Shown in pieces: positions 26,051 to 36,862 of a DNA stretch of 64,000 nt. A program made the position numbers and the translations under genes. How positions within the stretch are numbered: position 1 is the stretch's first letter; each line of letters starts with the position of its first letter. The stretch is from JANXQG01 sp963824275 (GTDB taxonomy: Bacteria; Planctomycetota; Planctomycetia; Pirellulales; Thermoguttaceae), in contig CAWGOT010000005.1 in assembly GCA_963824275.1 (NCBI GenBank), positions 62,001 through 126,000 of the forward strand, read 5' to 3'. The notes under the pieces were generated by a model. That model did no database searches and was not told the DNA's origin. It worked only from the letters and a program-made list of their open reading frames with translations.

Positions 26051-28631
26051 CTATGCCGCGGGCTTTACGAGCCGGCCCATGAAGAAGATGCATCCGGTCC
26101 GCGTATCGCGAATGAGGAAAATAAATGGGTGGTCGGCACGGAAGACCTCGACACGCGGCTTCGGGGCTGCCCCAAAAAAGCCCCCCGCCGCCGCCGTAAC
26201 CGCGGCAGCCTCCGTGCCTTCCTCATCCACGTTGACATACGCCTGCTGAAGAACCCAGTCGAGCCACAGCGGCTCTTTGCCGCCGCTGATGCCCGCCAAC
26301 TCCGCCTTTTGCGGATCGAACACCCGCGTCATTCCCAACGAGCCAAGTGCCCGCGTCAAAGGAACACTCGTCTCCAGTCGGAACTTGGGCAAAGTGATGT
26401 CTACCATCGGCGACTCGAGCTTCGACGACCACTCCTTCACCTTCTCCGCCGACAGCGACTGCTCCAGGTCCGACAGCGCCCGGGGATCTTTCTTGGGCAG
26501 CAGAATCATCATCGCGATCTCCCCGACGCGATAGGTCTTCTCCAATACCTTAACGTCGTCAAACGACCCGTAACGGCAATGAGTCAGTTGGTGCATCAAC
26601 GGGACCTCGATCCGGTCGTCTCCCGAAAAGAACGGGCCGGTCTTCGTTGCGGCCACCTTGAACGGATCGGCCCACTGGCCCTTGAAGTAAACGGCACTGG
26701 TTGCGATGAACCGCAACTGCGGCGAAATCGAATTTGGGGCGACGATCTGCTTGATCTTCCCGGCCGTTTGTTGATCGGCCCAGGCGTTGATCAGATCGCA
26801 GACGGGCGCGGGTTTCGCGAAGTCGACTTCGGCAAGCCCGCCGCCAAAGCGGTCGCGCGTGGTCGTCACGAACGGCTGCAGGAAACCGTAGCCTTGCTGG
26901 CCCCAAAGCCGGTTGGCGGCCGTCAACGTGCAACCGGGGTGGTTTGCCCCGGGCAGCGTGGCCAGCAACGACTGGAAGGCCGGGGCGACCTCTTCTTGCG
27001 GCAGCGTGAAATGCAGCGCCTTGGCGATTTCTTCGGCGGTCTTTCCCCGCGCCCTGTATAGACCATCGCCATCGCCGTCAGCGGCGATGGAGGGCGAGAA
27101 GAAGCGGTTATCGCCTTCGAGTTTTCTGTCCAGATCGAAGGCGAACTGGTTGTTGGCCTCAACGATCGAGTTGCGCCGCGGGTCGGCCTCCAGCAGCCGA
27201 GGCGGTTGATCCGGGCCGAGAGATCGCGAGGGTTCCGGTTCCAGCGGCAGCTTCTTGATATCGTCCGCAGTCAGCGCCCGCCCTCGCCTTGCGCAGCCTG
27301 TCCAGCAGGGCTTCGATCTCCAAATGCACTGGCCACGTCTGCGAGACGACGATTCCACGAACGCCTGCCTTGTCGAATTTCGCAATCGTTCCACACCCGC
27401 CTTTGTCTGCCCACGTTTCCGAGCGGACGGCGCCCGTAATCGTGTCGATCATGTCCTGATAATCGGGCAGCGTTTCGCCACGCCGGTTTTGATACGCGGG
27501 GAAGTCGGCAAGGCTGTAGACGCGCACGCTCTGCATCGAGTCGCTTTCCGCGTCCGCGGCGGAAGTTATCAACAACGACTCGTCATGGTACGTCCACGCC
27601 ATTTCGAGCGGGCGAACGAGTTCGTCCAAGATCGATCGCAAACTGCGGCGCGACGCATCGAGGGTCACGGTGGCCATTTCATCGGCGTGGGAGATCGCCT
27701 TCGTATCGAGGACAATCGGCACGGACGCCGCTTTCGCGAGTTTTTCAACCGCCTCCGATAGCGGCGTCGCCTTGAACTGTACGGTGAGCGGCTTCTGCAG
27801 TGCCTGGCGGACCGCTTTCTCCGCCGCTGAAATCTCCGGCCCGACCTGGCCATCCTTGGCGGGCGACTGCGGCGCTATGGCGCCAAGCGGCTTTGTCGTT
27901 GGCTCGCTCGGCGCTTCGCGCGACCGTTCGCGCATGACGTATCGACCGCAGTTGCTCGATCAGGTCGTCAATCTGGCGAAGCGTCGCTTGATTTTGGGAC
28001 ACGACCAGCGCTCGAATGCCGGCGGACGTATAAGAGCAAATCGCACCCGATCCGCCGTTTTGGTCCCAAGTCCTCGGCTCGACGCAATCCGTGATCACAT
28101 CGACCAGCGTCTTGAGGTCGTTCTGGTCGTCGTCCGCATCCTCGCGATCTGCGAAATCGGACACGTCATAGACCTTTGTAGCCAGAGTAGACTCCGCTAC
28201 CTCGGACGATGTGATCAGCAGCACTTCATGCGCATTGATTGCAGTCAATTTCGGGTTCGCGTCCAATTTGCGAAGCAATAGGGAAATGGCCGTTTGTGCC
28301 GAGACGTTCGATATGCTGAACGTCACGGGAGAATCATCGTCCTCGCCCGCCTCCTTCAGCGCCTTAGTGTCCAGCCGGACCGGCACGCCGAGCTTGGATT
28401 CGAGATCCTCAGCGACCACCTGAAGCGGCACTTCCCGATACCAGAGTGAAACGTTCTTGGTCAGCGATTGACGGATCGCGGCCTCTGCCGAGGGCTTTTC
28501 AGGGCCGCCTTGCGTCGGGGCTGGCGCCGCCGGTTTCGTGGGCGTTTCTGCCGCGAGCAGGTTGCCCAAGTCAACGGAAACGGCCAACGACATCGCGAAC
28601 ATCAGAACCGGAAAGCCCAGGATTGCAGCAT
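26051..28631 (-). CDS. STN-like double repeat fused to serpin domain, several frame breaks
   Basis: Read across breaks this is one secreted protein of about 850 residues. The likely start is ATG 28631, preceded by GAGGAG, with a one-base shift soon after giving a signal peptide ending near NLLAAETPTK; the uninterrupted frame begins at 28602. Two tandem repeats of about 190 residues follow, each with a short secretin/TonB N-terminal-like core (VPLQVVAEDLESKLGVPVRL / TPLSEAVEKLAKAASVPIVL) and an ending like TLRQIDDLIEQLRSI. Breaks lie near 27930 and 27290. The C-terminal 390 residues are a serpin: NQFAFDLDRKL, ANRLWGQQGYGF, FIATSAVYFKGQW, VNVDEEGTEAAAVTAAAGGF (hinge of inhibitory type) and HPFIFLIRDTRTGCIFFMGR. 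A further compensating pair of shifts lies near 27060-27090. The serpin part has no start codon or signal of its own, which supports the fusion. Confidence 0.68.
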
Positions 28632-29074
28632 GATTCGCTCCTCATGGTTTGCATGGCCAATGACCAAGGCCGGCCCGCAAGTGCCCTGGTGCGTGTTGGC
28701 CGGCGTCGTGCCCTGCAACGCAAACGAAGCCCGAACTACCTTCGATTCTACCACGGTTTGGACACGGGTGCCACCGGCAAGGCATCCGCTCAGCAGCGGA
28801 CCGGCGACGCGTAGAATGCATCTTCACGCGACCGTCAGTACAGCTTTCCGTGCATGGGCTCCCAGACCGCAAAGAGCATCCCCCAATCCTCTCTTCCTAT
28901 TCTGGGCCTTCGGCCCGAATGACTTCCCGCCCTTTCCCGCCGAACAAATCCGCCCGCGAATCCCGCCATGCAAGAATGGGAATTCCATCGAGTTTCCGCG
29001 GGCCAGTCCTACGCTGTCCCTTTTCGTGTCTTTTGTGTCTTTCGTGGTTGCCTTCCGCCTGCCGCGCATTGTCC
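28632..29074. other. Intergenic stretch without recognised gene
   Basis: Between the divergently read ends of the serpin-fusion gene (5' end) and the RND permease gene (3' end). It contains a short array of the form TTTCGTGTCTTTTGTGTCTT TCGTGG at 29022-29050, a low-complexity motif like the CACGAAAG array at 35866-35905. Computed frames across it are arginine/serine-rich and have no family features. The promoter of the serpin-fusion gene should lie near 28650-28750, but no convincing sigma-70 boxes were seen. Confidence 0.5.
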
Positions 29075-32000
29075 TCACTTCGCCCGCCGGTCGCTGAACC
29101 GCCGCACGACGCAGTAGAAGACGGGCGTCAGGAAGATGCCGAAGAGGGTCACGCCGATCATGCCGGCGAAGACCGCCGTGCCCAGCGTGCGGCGCATCTC
29201 GGCGCCGGCCCCCGCGGCGATCACCAGCGGGAAGACGCCGAGGATAAAGGCGAACGACGTCATGAGGATCGGCCGCAGCCGCACGCGGGCGGCATCCACG
29301 GCCGCCTCGAACCGCGTCGCCCCCTCCTCCTGCCGGTCGCGCGCGAACTCGACGATCAGGATCGCGTTCTTGGCGGCCAGGCCCACCAGCACCACGAAGC
29401 CGACCTGCACGAAGATGTTGACGTCCATCGCCGCCAGGGCGATGCCCGCCAACGCGCTGAACAGGCACATCGGCACGACCAGGATCACCGCCAAGGGCAG
29501 CGACCAGCTCTCGTACAGGCCCGCCAGCACGAAAAACACCAGCACGACCCCCAGCGCAAACGCGCTGAAGGGGTTCTGCTGCAGGTCGCGGAACTGCTCG
29601 AACTTGCTCGACTGCTTCTGCAAGTAGCTCAGCTCGGTCCACTCGTAGGTCATGTTGCGCGGCAGCTCCAGGGCCAGCTTCTCCATCGTCGCCAGGACGT
29701 CGCCGGTGCTGACGCCGGGCAGCGCGGCGCCGTTGATCGGGGCCGCCGGAAACATGTTGTAGCGGATGATGCGGACCGGCCCGGCGGAGTCGCGGACCTC
29801 GGCCACCGCCCCCAGCGGCACCATGTCGCCGTCGGCGTTGCGGACCTTGAGCTGCTTGACGGTCTCGGCGTTGATGCGGAAGCGGGCGTCGGCCTGGACG
29901 TTGACCTGCCAGGTGCGGCCGAAGCGGTTGAAGTCGTTGACGTAGTAGCTGCCCAGGTAGGCCTGCAGGGCGTCGAAGACGTCGGTCAGCGCAACCCCCA
30001 TCGTCTTGACCTTGGTGCGGTCCACGTCCACGTAGAGCTGGGGCGTGCGGGCGCGGAAGCTGGTGAAGAGGCCGACCAGGCCGGGCTGCCGGTTGCCGTC
30101 GGCGGCCAGCTTGTCGGCCTGGGCCTGGAGGGCGTCGAAGTTGACGTCGCCCGTCGCCTCCACCATCAGCTTGAAGCCGCCGGCCATGCCCAGGCCGTCC
30201 ACCGCCGGCGCGCCGAAGACGTTCACGCGGGCCTCCGGGACCTCGCGCAGCAACCGCCGGCGGAGCGCGGCCGCGATCGCGTCGCCACGGAGCGCCGGGT
30301 CCCGCCGCTGGGCAAACGGCTTGAGGGGCACGAAGATCGAGCCCAGGTTCGAGCTGACGGCGTTGAGGACGAACGACCGGCCCCGGTTGGAGATGGTGTG
30401 GGCGACGCCGGGCGTCTCCAGGGCGATCTTCTCGACCTTCTCCATGACTTCGATCGTCCGCTCCAGCGAGGCCGAGTCGGGCAATTGCACATTGATATCC
30501 AGCCGGCCCTTGTCCTGGCTGGGGATGAAGCCCGTGGGGACGCGGGTGAAGCCGAAAGCCGGTCAGACCGATCAGGCCGACGTAGACCAGGAGCACGATC
30601 GCGCTGAGGCGGAGGCACCAGCCCACGGCCCTGCCGTAGACCCGCGTCGCCCGGTCGAAGACCCAGTTGAAGCCCCGGAAGAAATGGCCCAGGGCCCAGT
30701 TCACCGGCCGGATCACGAACCAGCCGAGCGCCCCGCCGGCGACCGCGCCGGGGAGGAAGAGGAGGCAGTACACGGCCCATGCGAGCAGCGTCGTCTTTCA
30801 TGCCGCCGGGCGAAGTCTCGCCGCCCTCCACGCTGCCGGCAGGCCCAGCACGTGGCCGAGCGTCGGCGTCAGCAGCCAGACCGTGGCCAGCCCGCCAAAC
30901 AGGGCGAAGCTCCACCAGGGCAGGGCCTCCTTGCCCTGCTCGCCGTGTTCGCCAGGGTTTCCGCTTGCGCGAAGATCCAGGCCGCCCGGGCCGGCGTCAT
31001 GGTCATGGCGTTGACGGCCGAAATGAGCATCGACACCGAGATCGTCAGCGCGAACTGGCGGAAGAACTGGCCGGTGATGCCGCCCAGGAAGGCGCTGGGC
31101 AGCAGCACCGAGCTGAGCACCAGCGTGATGGCCAGGATCGGCCCGGTGATCTCGTCCATGGCCTGGATCGTGGCCTCGCGCACCGGCAGGCCCTTGTCCA
31201 GCCAGCGCTCGATGTTCTCCAGCACGACGATGGCGTCGTCCACGACGATGCCGATGGCCAGCACCAGCCCGAACAACGTCAGGTTGTTCAGCGAGAAGCC
31301 CATCAGCTTCATGACGGCGAAGGTGCCGACCAGCGACACGGCCACGTCGATCACGGGCAGGAGCAGGGATTTCCAGTCCTGCAGGAACAAGAGGACGACG
31401 ATGGCGACCAGGATCACCGCGTCGCGCAGCGTATGGAAGACCTCGTCCACGGATTCGCGGACGAAGGGCGTGGTGTCGTAGACGATGGCGTAATGGACGC
31501 CCTTGGGGAAGCGCTTTTCCAGACTCGCGCATCCTGGCCTTGATGCGGTCGGCCACGTCCAGGGCGTTGGACCCCGGCAACTGGAAGATCGCCAGGCCCA
31601 CCGCCGGCTTGCCGTCCAGCGTCAGGCTGCTGGTCCTGATTCTTGGCCCCCAGTTCCGTACGCGGGCCACGTCCTTGAGGTAGATGACCTCGCCGTCCGC
31701 GCCGGTCTTGAGAATGATGTCGGCGAACTGTTCGGGCTCGACCAGCCGGCCGAGGGTGTTCATGGTGTACTGGAAGTCCTGGCCCTGGGGGACCGGCGGC
31801 TGGCCGATCTGCCCGGCCGCCACCTGCACGTTCTGCTCGCGGAGGACGCGGATCACGTCGCCGGCCATCAGGTTCCGCGATTGCAGCTTGTCCGGGTCGA
31901 GCCACACCCGCATGCTGTAGTCCTGCCCGCCGAACGAGAAGACGTCGCCCACGCCCTCGATCCCGGCCAGCGTATCCTGGAGATTGATGGTCGCGTAATT

Positions 32001-32488
32001 GCTCAGGTAGAGCTGGTCGTAATACGGCCGGCCGGTGTCGGGATTGATGTCGGAATACAGATTGACGATCAGCAGAATGTCCGGAGACCGCTTCTTGACG
32101 GTCACGCCGATGGCCTTGACCACGTCGGGCAGCGTCGGCTGGGCGATGGCGACGCGGTTCTGCACCAGCACCTGGGCCATGTTCGACGTCGGTGCCCACC
32201 GCGAAGGTCACGTCCAGGGTGTACGAGCCGTCGTTGTTGCTCTGCGACGACATGTAGAGCATGTTCTCGACGCCGATGACCTGCTGCTCGATCGGCGCGG
32301 CCACCGTGTCGGCGATGATCCGGGCATTGGCCCCGGGGTAGCTGGCCGTCACGCGGACGGTGCGGGGGCGTGATCTCCGGGTACTGGGCGACGGGCAGGA
32401 GGGCCGCGGCGATCGCCCCCAGCAGGATGATGACGATGGAGATCGCCCAGGCCAGGACCGGGCGGTCGATGAAGAAACGCGCGAGCAT
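29075..32488 (-). CDS. RND efflux permease (HAE1/AcrB family), multiple frame breaks
   Basis: Proton-driven inner-membrane drug efflux pump, about 1130 residues when read across at least five shifts (near 32367, 32188, 31515, somewhere in 30780-30990, and 30545). N-terminus MLARFFIDRPVLAWAISIVI is canonical. Other landmarks: PGANARIIADTVAAPIEQQV, SQSNNDGSYTLDVTF, DYSMRVWLDPDKL, the TM4 proton-relay segment GLVLAIGIVVDDAIVVLENI, SVLLPSAFLGGITGQFFRQF, VPTGFIPSQDKG-like text, YEWTELSYLQKQSS, and the C-terminal NAILIVEFARD. It is 125 bases from the adaptor gene, the standard adaptor-permease order. The 32367 break is at a G5 run; an assembly origin is likely. Confidence 0.88.
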
Positions 32489-32500
32489 GAGGAAACTCTA

Positions 32501-32676
32501 CAAATCAGAAATCAGAAATCCGAAGCGATCGGGAAATCCGAAATCCGAAAATCGAAATCCGAAACCAAATCGGAAGCAATTGAAATTCGAATGACCGGCA
32601 TAACAGTTTGGAGTCATTCGTCTTTGAAATTTGAATTTGTTTCGGATTTCGATATTCGGATTTCGGATTTGTCGCT
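32501..32676. repeat. Heptamer hairpin, AAATCCG family, copy 1
   Basis: A left arm of AAATCCG units (32510-32560) and a right arm of CGGATTT units (32640-32670) form a long hairpin between the RND permease and adaptor genes. The stop codon of the adaptor gene (32614) lies inside it, so its last 15 or so residues are encoded by repeat DNA. Confidence 0.85.
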
Positions 32677-33833
32677 TGGCATGTCCACGAGCTTCGGCTC
32701 GACGGTGATGCCCGGCCGGACCAGTTGCAGGCCGTTGACGATCACCCGCTCGCCCGGCTTCAGGCCGTCCTCGATCGCCCGCAGTCCGTCGTGCAGTGCG
32801 CCGACCCGAACGGGGCGGGAAACGACCTCGTTCTTGTCGTTGACGACGTAGAGGATCTTCTGGCCCTGGTCGCTGTCCAGGGCGCGGTCGCTGACCAGCA
32901 GGGCCTGGTGGGGCGGGCCGAGGGGCACGCGGACGCGGGCGAAGAACCCGGCGGAGAGCGTCTCGTCCTTGTTGGGGAACACGCCGCGGACGCGCAAGGT
33001 GCCGGTTTTCGGATTGACCTGGTTGTCCACGAAATTGATCGTGCCCTGGTGGGGAAACCCTTCCTCGGTGGCCAGGCCCAGCGCCACGGGCAGCCCCGCA
33101 TCGGCGGCCAGCCCCGACTCGCGCCTTGCCTTTGCGGAGCCACTGCCGGACGCGCTGCACGGTGCGCTCGTCCACGTCGAAGTAGGCGTACATCGGGTCC
33201 ACCGACACGATGGTCGTCAGCAGGGTGACGTTGGCCTGGTCCGCCGACTGAATCAGGTTGCCCACCGTGACGAGGTAGCGGCTGACGCGCCCGCTGACCG
33301 GGGCTGTGACCTTCGTGTAGTCCAGGTCGCAGTTGCCGCGCGGCCACCACGGCCTTGTCGGCCGCCACGTTGGCGATATCGACGCCGCGGGCCGCCGCGC
33401 TTTTGTCCAGGTCGGACTGCGACACGGCCTTGTGGGCAACCAGTTCCAGATTCCGCCGGTACTCCGCCTCGTCGAACGCCAGTTGCGCCTCGTCCTGGGC
33501 GACCTTGGCCTTGGCCTGGTTCAGCATCGCCTGGTAGGGCCGCGGGTCGAGCTCGAAAAGGACGTCGCCCTTCTTGACCAGCGCCCCCTCCTTGAAGTTG
33601 ACCTTCTCCAGGTAACCCCAGGAGTGCGCCCGCACCTCGACGGAATCCACCGCGGCGATCCGGGCGGTGAAGTCCGCGTAGTCGGTGACCTCCCGCTCAA
33701 CGGGGTAACTGACCGTGACCGTGATCGGCGCTGCCGGCGGCGCTTCCGAGGGCGACCGCGCGCAGCCAGACAGCCCGAGAGAGAAGGCGAGGAGCAGCAC
33801 GGAACCGAGGGAGACGGAGGAGTGGTGTTTCAT
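32614..33833 (-). CDS. RND efflux periplasmic adaptor (membrane fusion protein), two frame breaks
   Basis: AcrA/MexA-type adaptor of about 405 residues. Lipoprotein signal: LLLAFSLGLSGCA, with the lipid-accepting cysteine near residue 24. Then the lipoyl/hairpin region (VEVRAHSWGYLEKVNFKEGA, KGDVLFELDPRPYQAMLNQA, EAEYRRNLELVAHKAVSQSD), a shift near 33343, DLDYTKVTAPVSGRVSRYLV, a second shift near 33118, and the beta-barrel and proximal domains (GTINFVDNQVNPKTGTLRVR, LKPGERVIVNGLQLVRPG). The C-terminus after VDMPSDKS is encoded by a heptamer repeat and is unlikely to be functional. It precedes the permease gene and would link it to an outer-membrane channel not present here. Confidence 0.88.
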
Positions 33834-34087
33834 GAGTGCCTCAATTCAGCCAAGTCTGACTTTAATCTTCGGGATTAGAATGGATCGTGCCGTTTCCAAT
33901 CCTTCGCAGTATAATGCAAAGCCCAATCCAAAGGAAGTCGGCGTTCAATCATAATTCGTGTGATCGCAACCCAGTGAGATTGCGGCGAGAAAAAAGGACG
34001 GGCACAGCCGGATTCGCATGACTTCGGCTGGTGTTGAGTGCGCGGTATACTCGGGATATAATCGAGAAAAAGCAAACGAGGATTACC

Positions 34088-34546
34088 ATGACAGAACTGG
34101 AGCAGTTGACCGAGCAGCTTAAGGCCCTACCCCGGGGGCAGTATGTCGAACTCATCCGAGGAGTCGACGCGGAACGCCGGAAGAGGGCTGAGCGAGTTGA
34201 GAATAGCCATCCGCCGGGCCGCGGAATGACTAGGGAGTCTTTTGTTCAGTGGATTGTCTCGCATCACTTTGCGATCGACAAGGGCATTACCAAGATTCTG
34301 TACCTCCCGGCGGGGGCACCGGAAAAGGAGGTTCGTCTGTTGGAGGTGAACGAACTGGCAACAATCCCCGAGAACGGAACGGTTCAAGCGTTCGATTTCA
34401 TGCCGGATATTGAGGGTGTTGATTACACTTTGTTCGTCGCGGATGTCACTCCGAAGCAGTTGGACGCGATCACGCACGGAAAACTGCCCCCGCCGACAGG
34501 ATGGCGGCTGGACGGGTATCAGGTATTTGAACCGGGTGAACGATGA
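34088..34546 (+). CDS. Hypothetical protein
   Basis: A 152-residue protein from ATG 34088 (MTELEQLTEQLKALPRGQYV), preceded by AGGA; the frame is open for 19 more codons upstream, but without a good start site. The N-terminal 35 residues are a charged amphipathic helix. The C-terminal part, with FVQWIVSHHFAIDKGITKIL, VRLLEVNELATIPENGTVQA and DIEGVDYTLFVADVTPKQLD, looks like a small alpha/beta domain. The gene stands alone, convergent with ruvB. No family recognised. Confidence 0.6.
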   Translation: MTELEQLTEQLKALPRGQYVELIRGVDAERRKRAERVENSHPPGRGMTRESFVQWIVSHHFAIDKGITKILYLPAGAPEKEVRLLEVNELATIPENGTVQAFDFMPDIEGVDYTLFVADVTPKQLDAITHGKLPPPTGWRLDGYQVFEPGER

Positions 34547-34706
34547 ATGAACAGCAGCGGCTTTACCTTGTTCAGGCCCGGTCGGAATGGGGCATTTTTC
34601 AACTTTTGAAACGACAGGCGGTATGCCACCGATTGCATTACCTCCAGATGGTTACCGACTGGTCCAGCAAATTCTCGCCCATTTCGAACGACTGTTTTAG
34701 TGCGGC

Positions 34707-35740
34707 CTAGAACATCTTGCGCTGCCCCGATGGGTCCGGATCGGCCGGCGGCAGCATCCGCAGGTGCTCGAAGGCCGCGGACGTCTAGCCGGCGGCCGCG
34801 CGGCGTGCGGATCACAAGCTCCCTCCGCAGCAAGAACGGCTCGACCTCGTCCACGAGCGTGTCCGGGGCAAGGTTCAACGTGTGGGCAACCGCCTCCACG
34901 CCTACCGGACCGCCGCCGAAGACGCGGGCGATCGTCTCCAGATACTTGCGGTCCTGCGGATCGAGACCCAGCCGGTCGATGCCCAGCATGTCCAAACCGT
35001 CGCGGGCGACCGCCAACGACACCCGCCCGTCAGCACGGCTCAGGGCGTAGTCGCGGACCCAGCGGAGGCGATTGTTGGCCAGCCGAGGAGTGCCCCGGCT
35101 CCGCAGGGCGATCTCGCCGGCGGCCTCCGCGTCGGACTCCACCTTGAGCTTCCGCATGTTGCGGCCGACGATCTCGGTCAGCTCCTCGACGCTGTAGAAA
35201 TCGAGGTGCTCCCGCATCTGGAAACGGTCGCGCAGCGGCGCGGAAAGCAGGCCCGTCCGCGTCGTGGCCCCGATCAGCGTGAACGGCTTGAGCTGCAGGT
35301 TGATCGTGCGGGCGTTCACGCCCTCGCCCAGCACGATGTCGATGCGGAAGTCCTCCATCGCCGGGTACAGGAACTCCTCGACCGCCTTGGGCATGCGATG
35401 GATCTCGTCGATGAACAGGACCGATCGCTCCTCGATGTTCGTCAGGTAGGGCAGCAGGTCCTTTGGCGCGGCCAGGGCGGCCCCGCTGGCAATCTGCACA
35501 CTGACGCCCATGTCGCGGGGGATGCAGGTGGCGAAGGTCGTCTTGCCCAGTCCCGGAGGGCCGTCCAGGAGGATATGGCCCAGCGGCTCGCCGCGCTTTC
35601 GACGCGGCGTCCACGGCGATGCCCAGCCGCTCGTGGACCTCGCGCTGCCCGACCATGTCGCGCATCCGCTGCGGCCGAAGATCGCGGTCTTCGTCGTTGG
35701 AACTGTCAAGGCCGGGTTGGAGGATCGGTTCGCGGGGCAT
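34707..35740 (-). CDS. ruvB: Holliday junction helicase RuvB, two frame breaks
   Basis: AAA+ motor of the RuvAB branch-migration complex, about 344 residues. Start ATG 35740 (MPREPILQPGLDSSNDEDRD), then the family opening RPQRMRDMVGQREVHERL. A shift near 35600 leads to GHILLDGPPGLGKTTFA (Walker A), VLFIDEIHRMPKAVEEFLYP (Walker B), GATTRTGLLSAPLRDRF (sensor 1 and arginine finger) and the winged-helix end RRELVIRTPRGR. A second shift near 34791 restores the expected tail, TSAAFEHLRML, ending at a TAG at 34707-34709. Together with ruvA and ruvC on the same strand it forms the resolvasome cluster, but large repeats separate the three genes. Confidence 0.92.
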
Positions 35741-35751
35741 GGCAATGGAAA

Positions 35752-36072
35752 AAATCCGAAATTCGAATCCGAATCCGAAACAAAACTCAAATACGAAATA
35801 CAGAAACCCAAAAAGTCAGAACTTCAGCAACAAACCGCATCCTATCGTAGCGAAGCGAGCAAAGCAATCACGAAAGCCCGAAAGTACGAAAACACGAAAG
35901 AAAGGCCAGAAGACAGGCGAGGGGATCGTGATGATTCAGTCTATTTTTCGTGCTTTGTACGTTCGGGTTATCGTGATCATTTGACTTGCCCGCGAGGTTT
36001 CTCGTCGTTTGGTTTGCATTTCGTATTTTAGTTTTGTTTCGGATTTCGATATTCGGATTTCCGATTTTGAAT
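35752..36072. repeat. Nested heptamer palindrome between ruvB and ruvA
   Basis: Outer arms of AAATCCG/CGAATCC units (35752-35822) and their complement (36003-36072) enclose a second, inner inverted pair: ACGAAAG-type units at 35866-35905 and TTTTTCGTGCTTTG with TTCGGGTTATCGTG at 35943-35974. The whole 320-base space between ruvB and ruvA is thus one nested palindrome with no gene. Confidence 0.82.
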
Positions 36073-36074
36073 TG

Positions 36075-36698
36075 TCACTTTGCCTTCTGCTCATAGATAG
36101 CCTGAAGCAGTTCCTGCACGTCATTATACTTCTTCTTGGCGGCCAGTGCGGCGTCGAGCAGTCGCCGGGCGTCGCTCTCGGCGTGGCCCAGCTTGCGGAG
36201 GACCTCGTAGGTCTCGGCCACCACGTCCGCTTCCACGTCGGCCTCGCGGGATTCCTTCTGCGCGACCATCAGGGCGAACTTGGGCACCTTGCGGCGGAGC
36301 TTGGCGATGATCCGCTCCGACATCGCCGCGCCGATGCCGGGCAGCGACGACAGCGTCTTGGCGTCCTGCTCCTCGATGGCCGTGGCCACTTCCCTGACCG
36401 GCCGCACCATCGCCCTCAGGGCCTTGCGGACGCCGATGCCGTCGACCGAGCAGAAGAGATCGAAGAACTCGCGTTCCACCTCGCTCGTGAAGCCGATCAG
36501 CCGCGGCGTGAGGCGGCCCTGCATGGGATTGCCCTCAAGATACTGGATCGTGTGCAGGGTGATCTGCTGGCCGATCTGCTGCTGCAAATGCCGCCGCGTG
36601 AACTCGGGGATGAGGATCTCGTATTCGAAGGCCTCGATCCGCAGGGAAAGCGTGTTCTCTTGGAGGGCGATGAGTTGACCGGTGATTTTGGTGATCAT
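36075..36698 (-). CDS. ruvA: Holliday junction DNA-binding protein RuvA
   Basis: A 207-residue RuvA that binds four-way junctions and loads RuvB. Start ATG 36698 (MITKITGQLIALQENTLSLR); upstream in-frame residues come from repeat DNA and are excluded. The OB-fold N-terminal domain ends near residue 65. Then the helix-hairpin-helix segments FSVDGIGVRKAL-like text (SVDGIGVRKALRAM) and LSSLPGIGAAMSERIIAKLR, and the C-terminal domain that contacts RuvB (EVLRKLGHAESDARRLLDAA). No break is present. Its stop lies three bases from the nested repeat. Confidence 0.95.
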   Translation of the reverse strand: MITKITGQLIALQENTLSLRIEAFEYEILIPEFTRRHLQQQIGQQITLHTIQYLEGNPMQGRLTPRLIGFTSEVEREFFDLFCSVDGIGVRKALRAMVRPVREVATAIEEQDAKTLSSLPGIGAAMSERIIAKLRRKVPKFALMVAQKESREADVEADVVAETYEVLRKLGHAESDARRLLDAALAAKKKYNDVQELLQAIYEQKAK

Positions 36699-36706
36699 AG
36701 GGAATG

Positions 36707-36858
36707 TCAAAATCCGAAATCCGAAATCCGAAACAAATCCGAATGCGGAAATGCAAAAATTCAAAACAAATCGGAATTACGCAGACCGGGTTTGGTAATT
36801 TGAGCTTTTGTATTTGCATTAGAATTTGTTTCGTATTTCGGATTTCGTATTTTTTGGG
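36707..36858. repeat. Heptamer hairpin, AAATCCG family, between ruvA and ruvC
   Basis: A left arm of three AAATCCG units (36711-36735) and a right arm with TTTCGTATTTCGGATTTCG (36829-36847) fill the gap between ruvA and ruvC almost exactly. The same family also flanks ruvB, the RND adaptor and ispF. Confidence 0.85.
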
Positions 36859-36862
36859 CTCC

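Noticed and set aside
28850..30607. 585-codon plus-strand frame
   Set aside because: It is opposite the RND permease and has composition typical of reversed GC-rich code.
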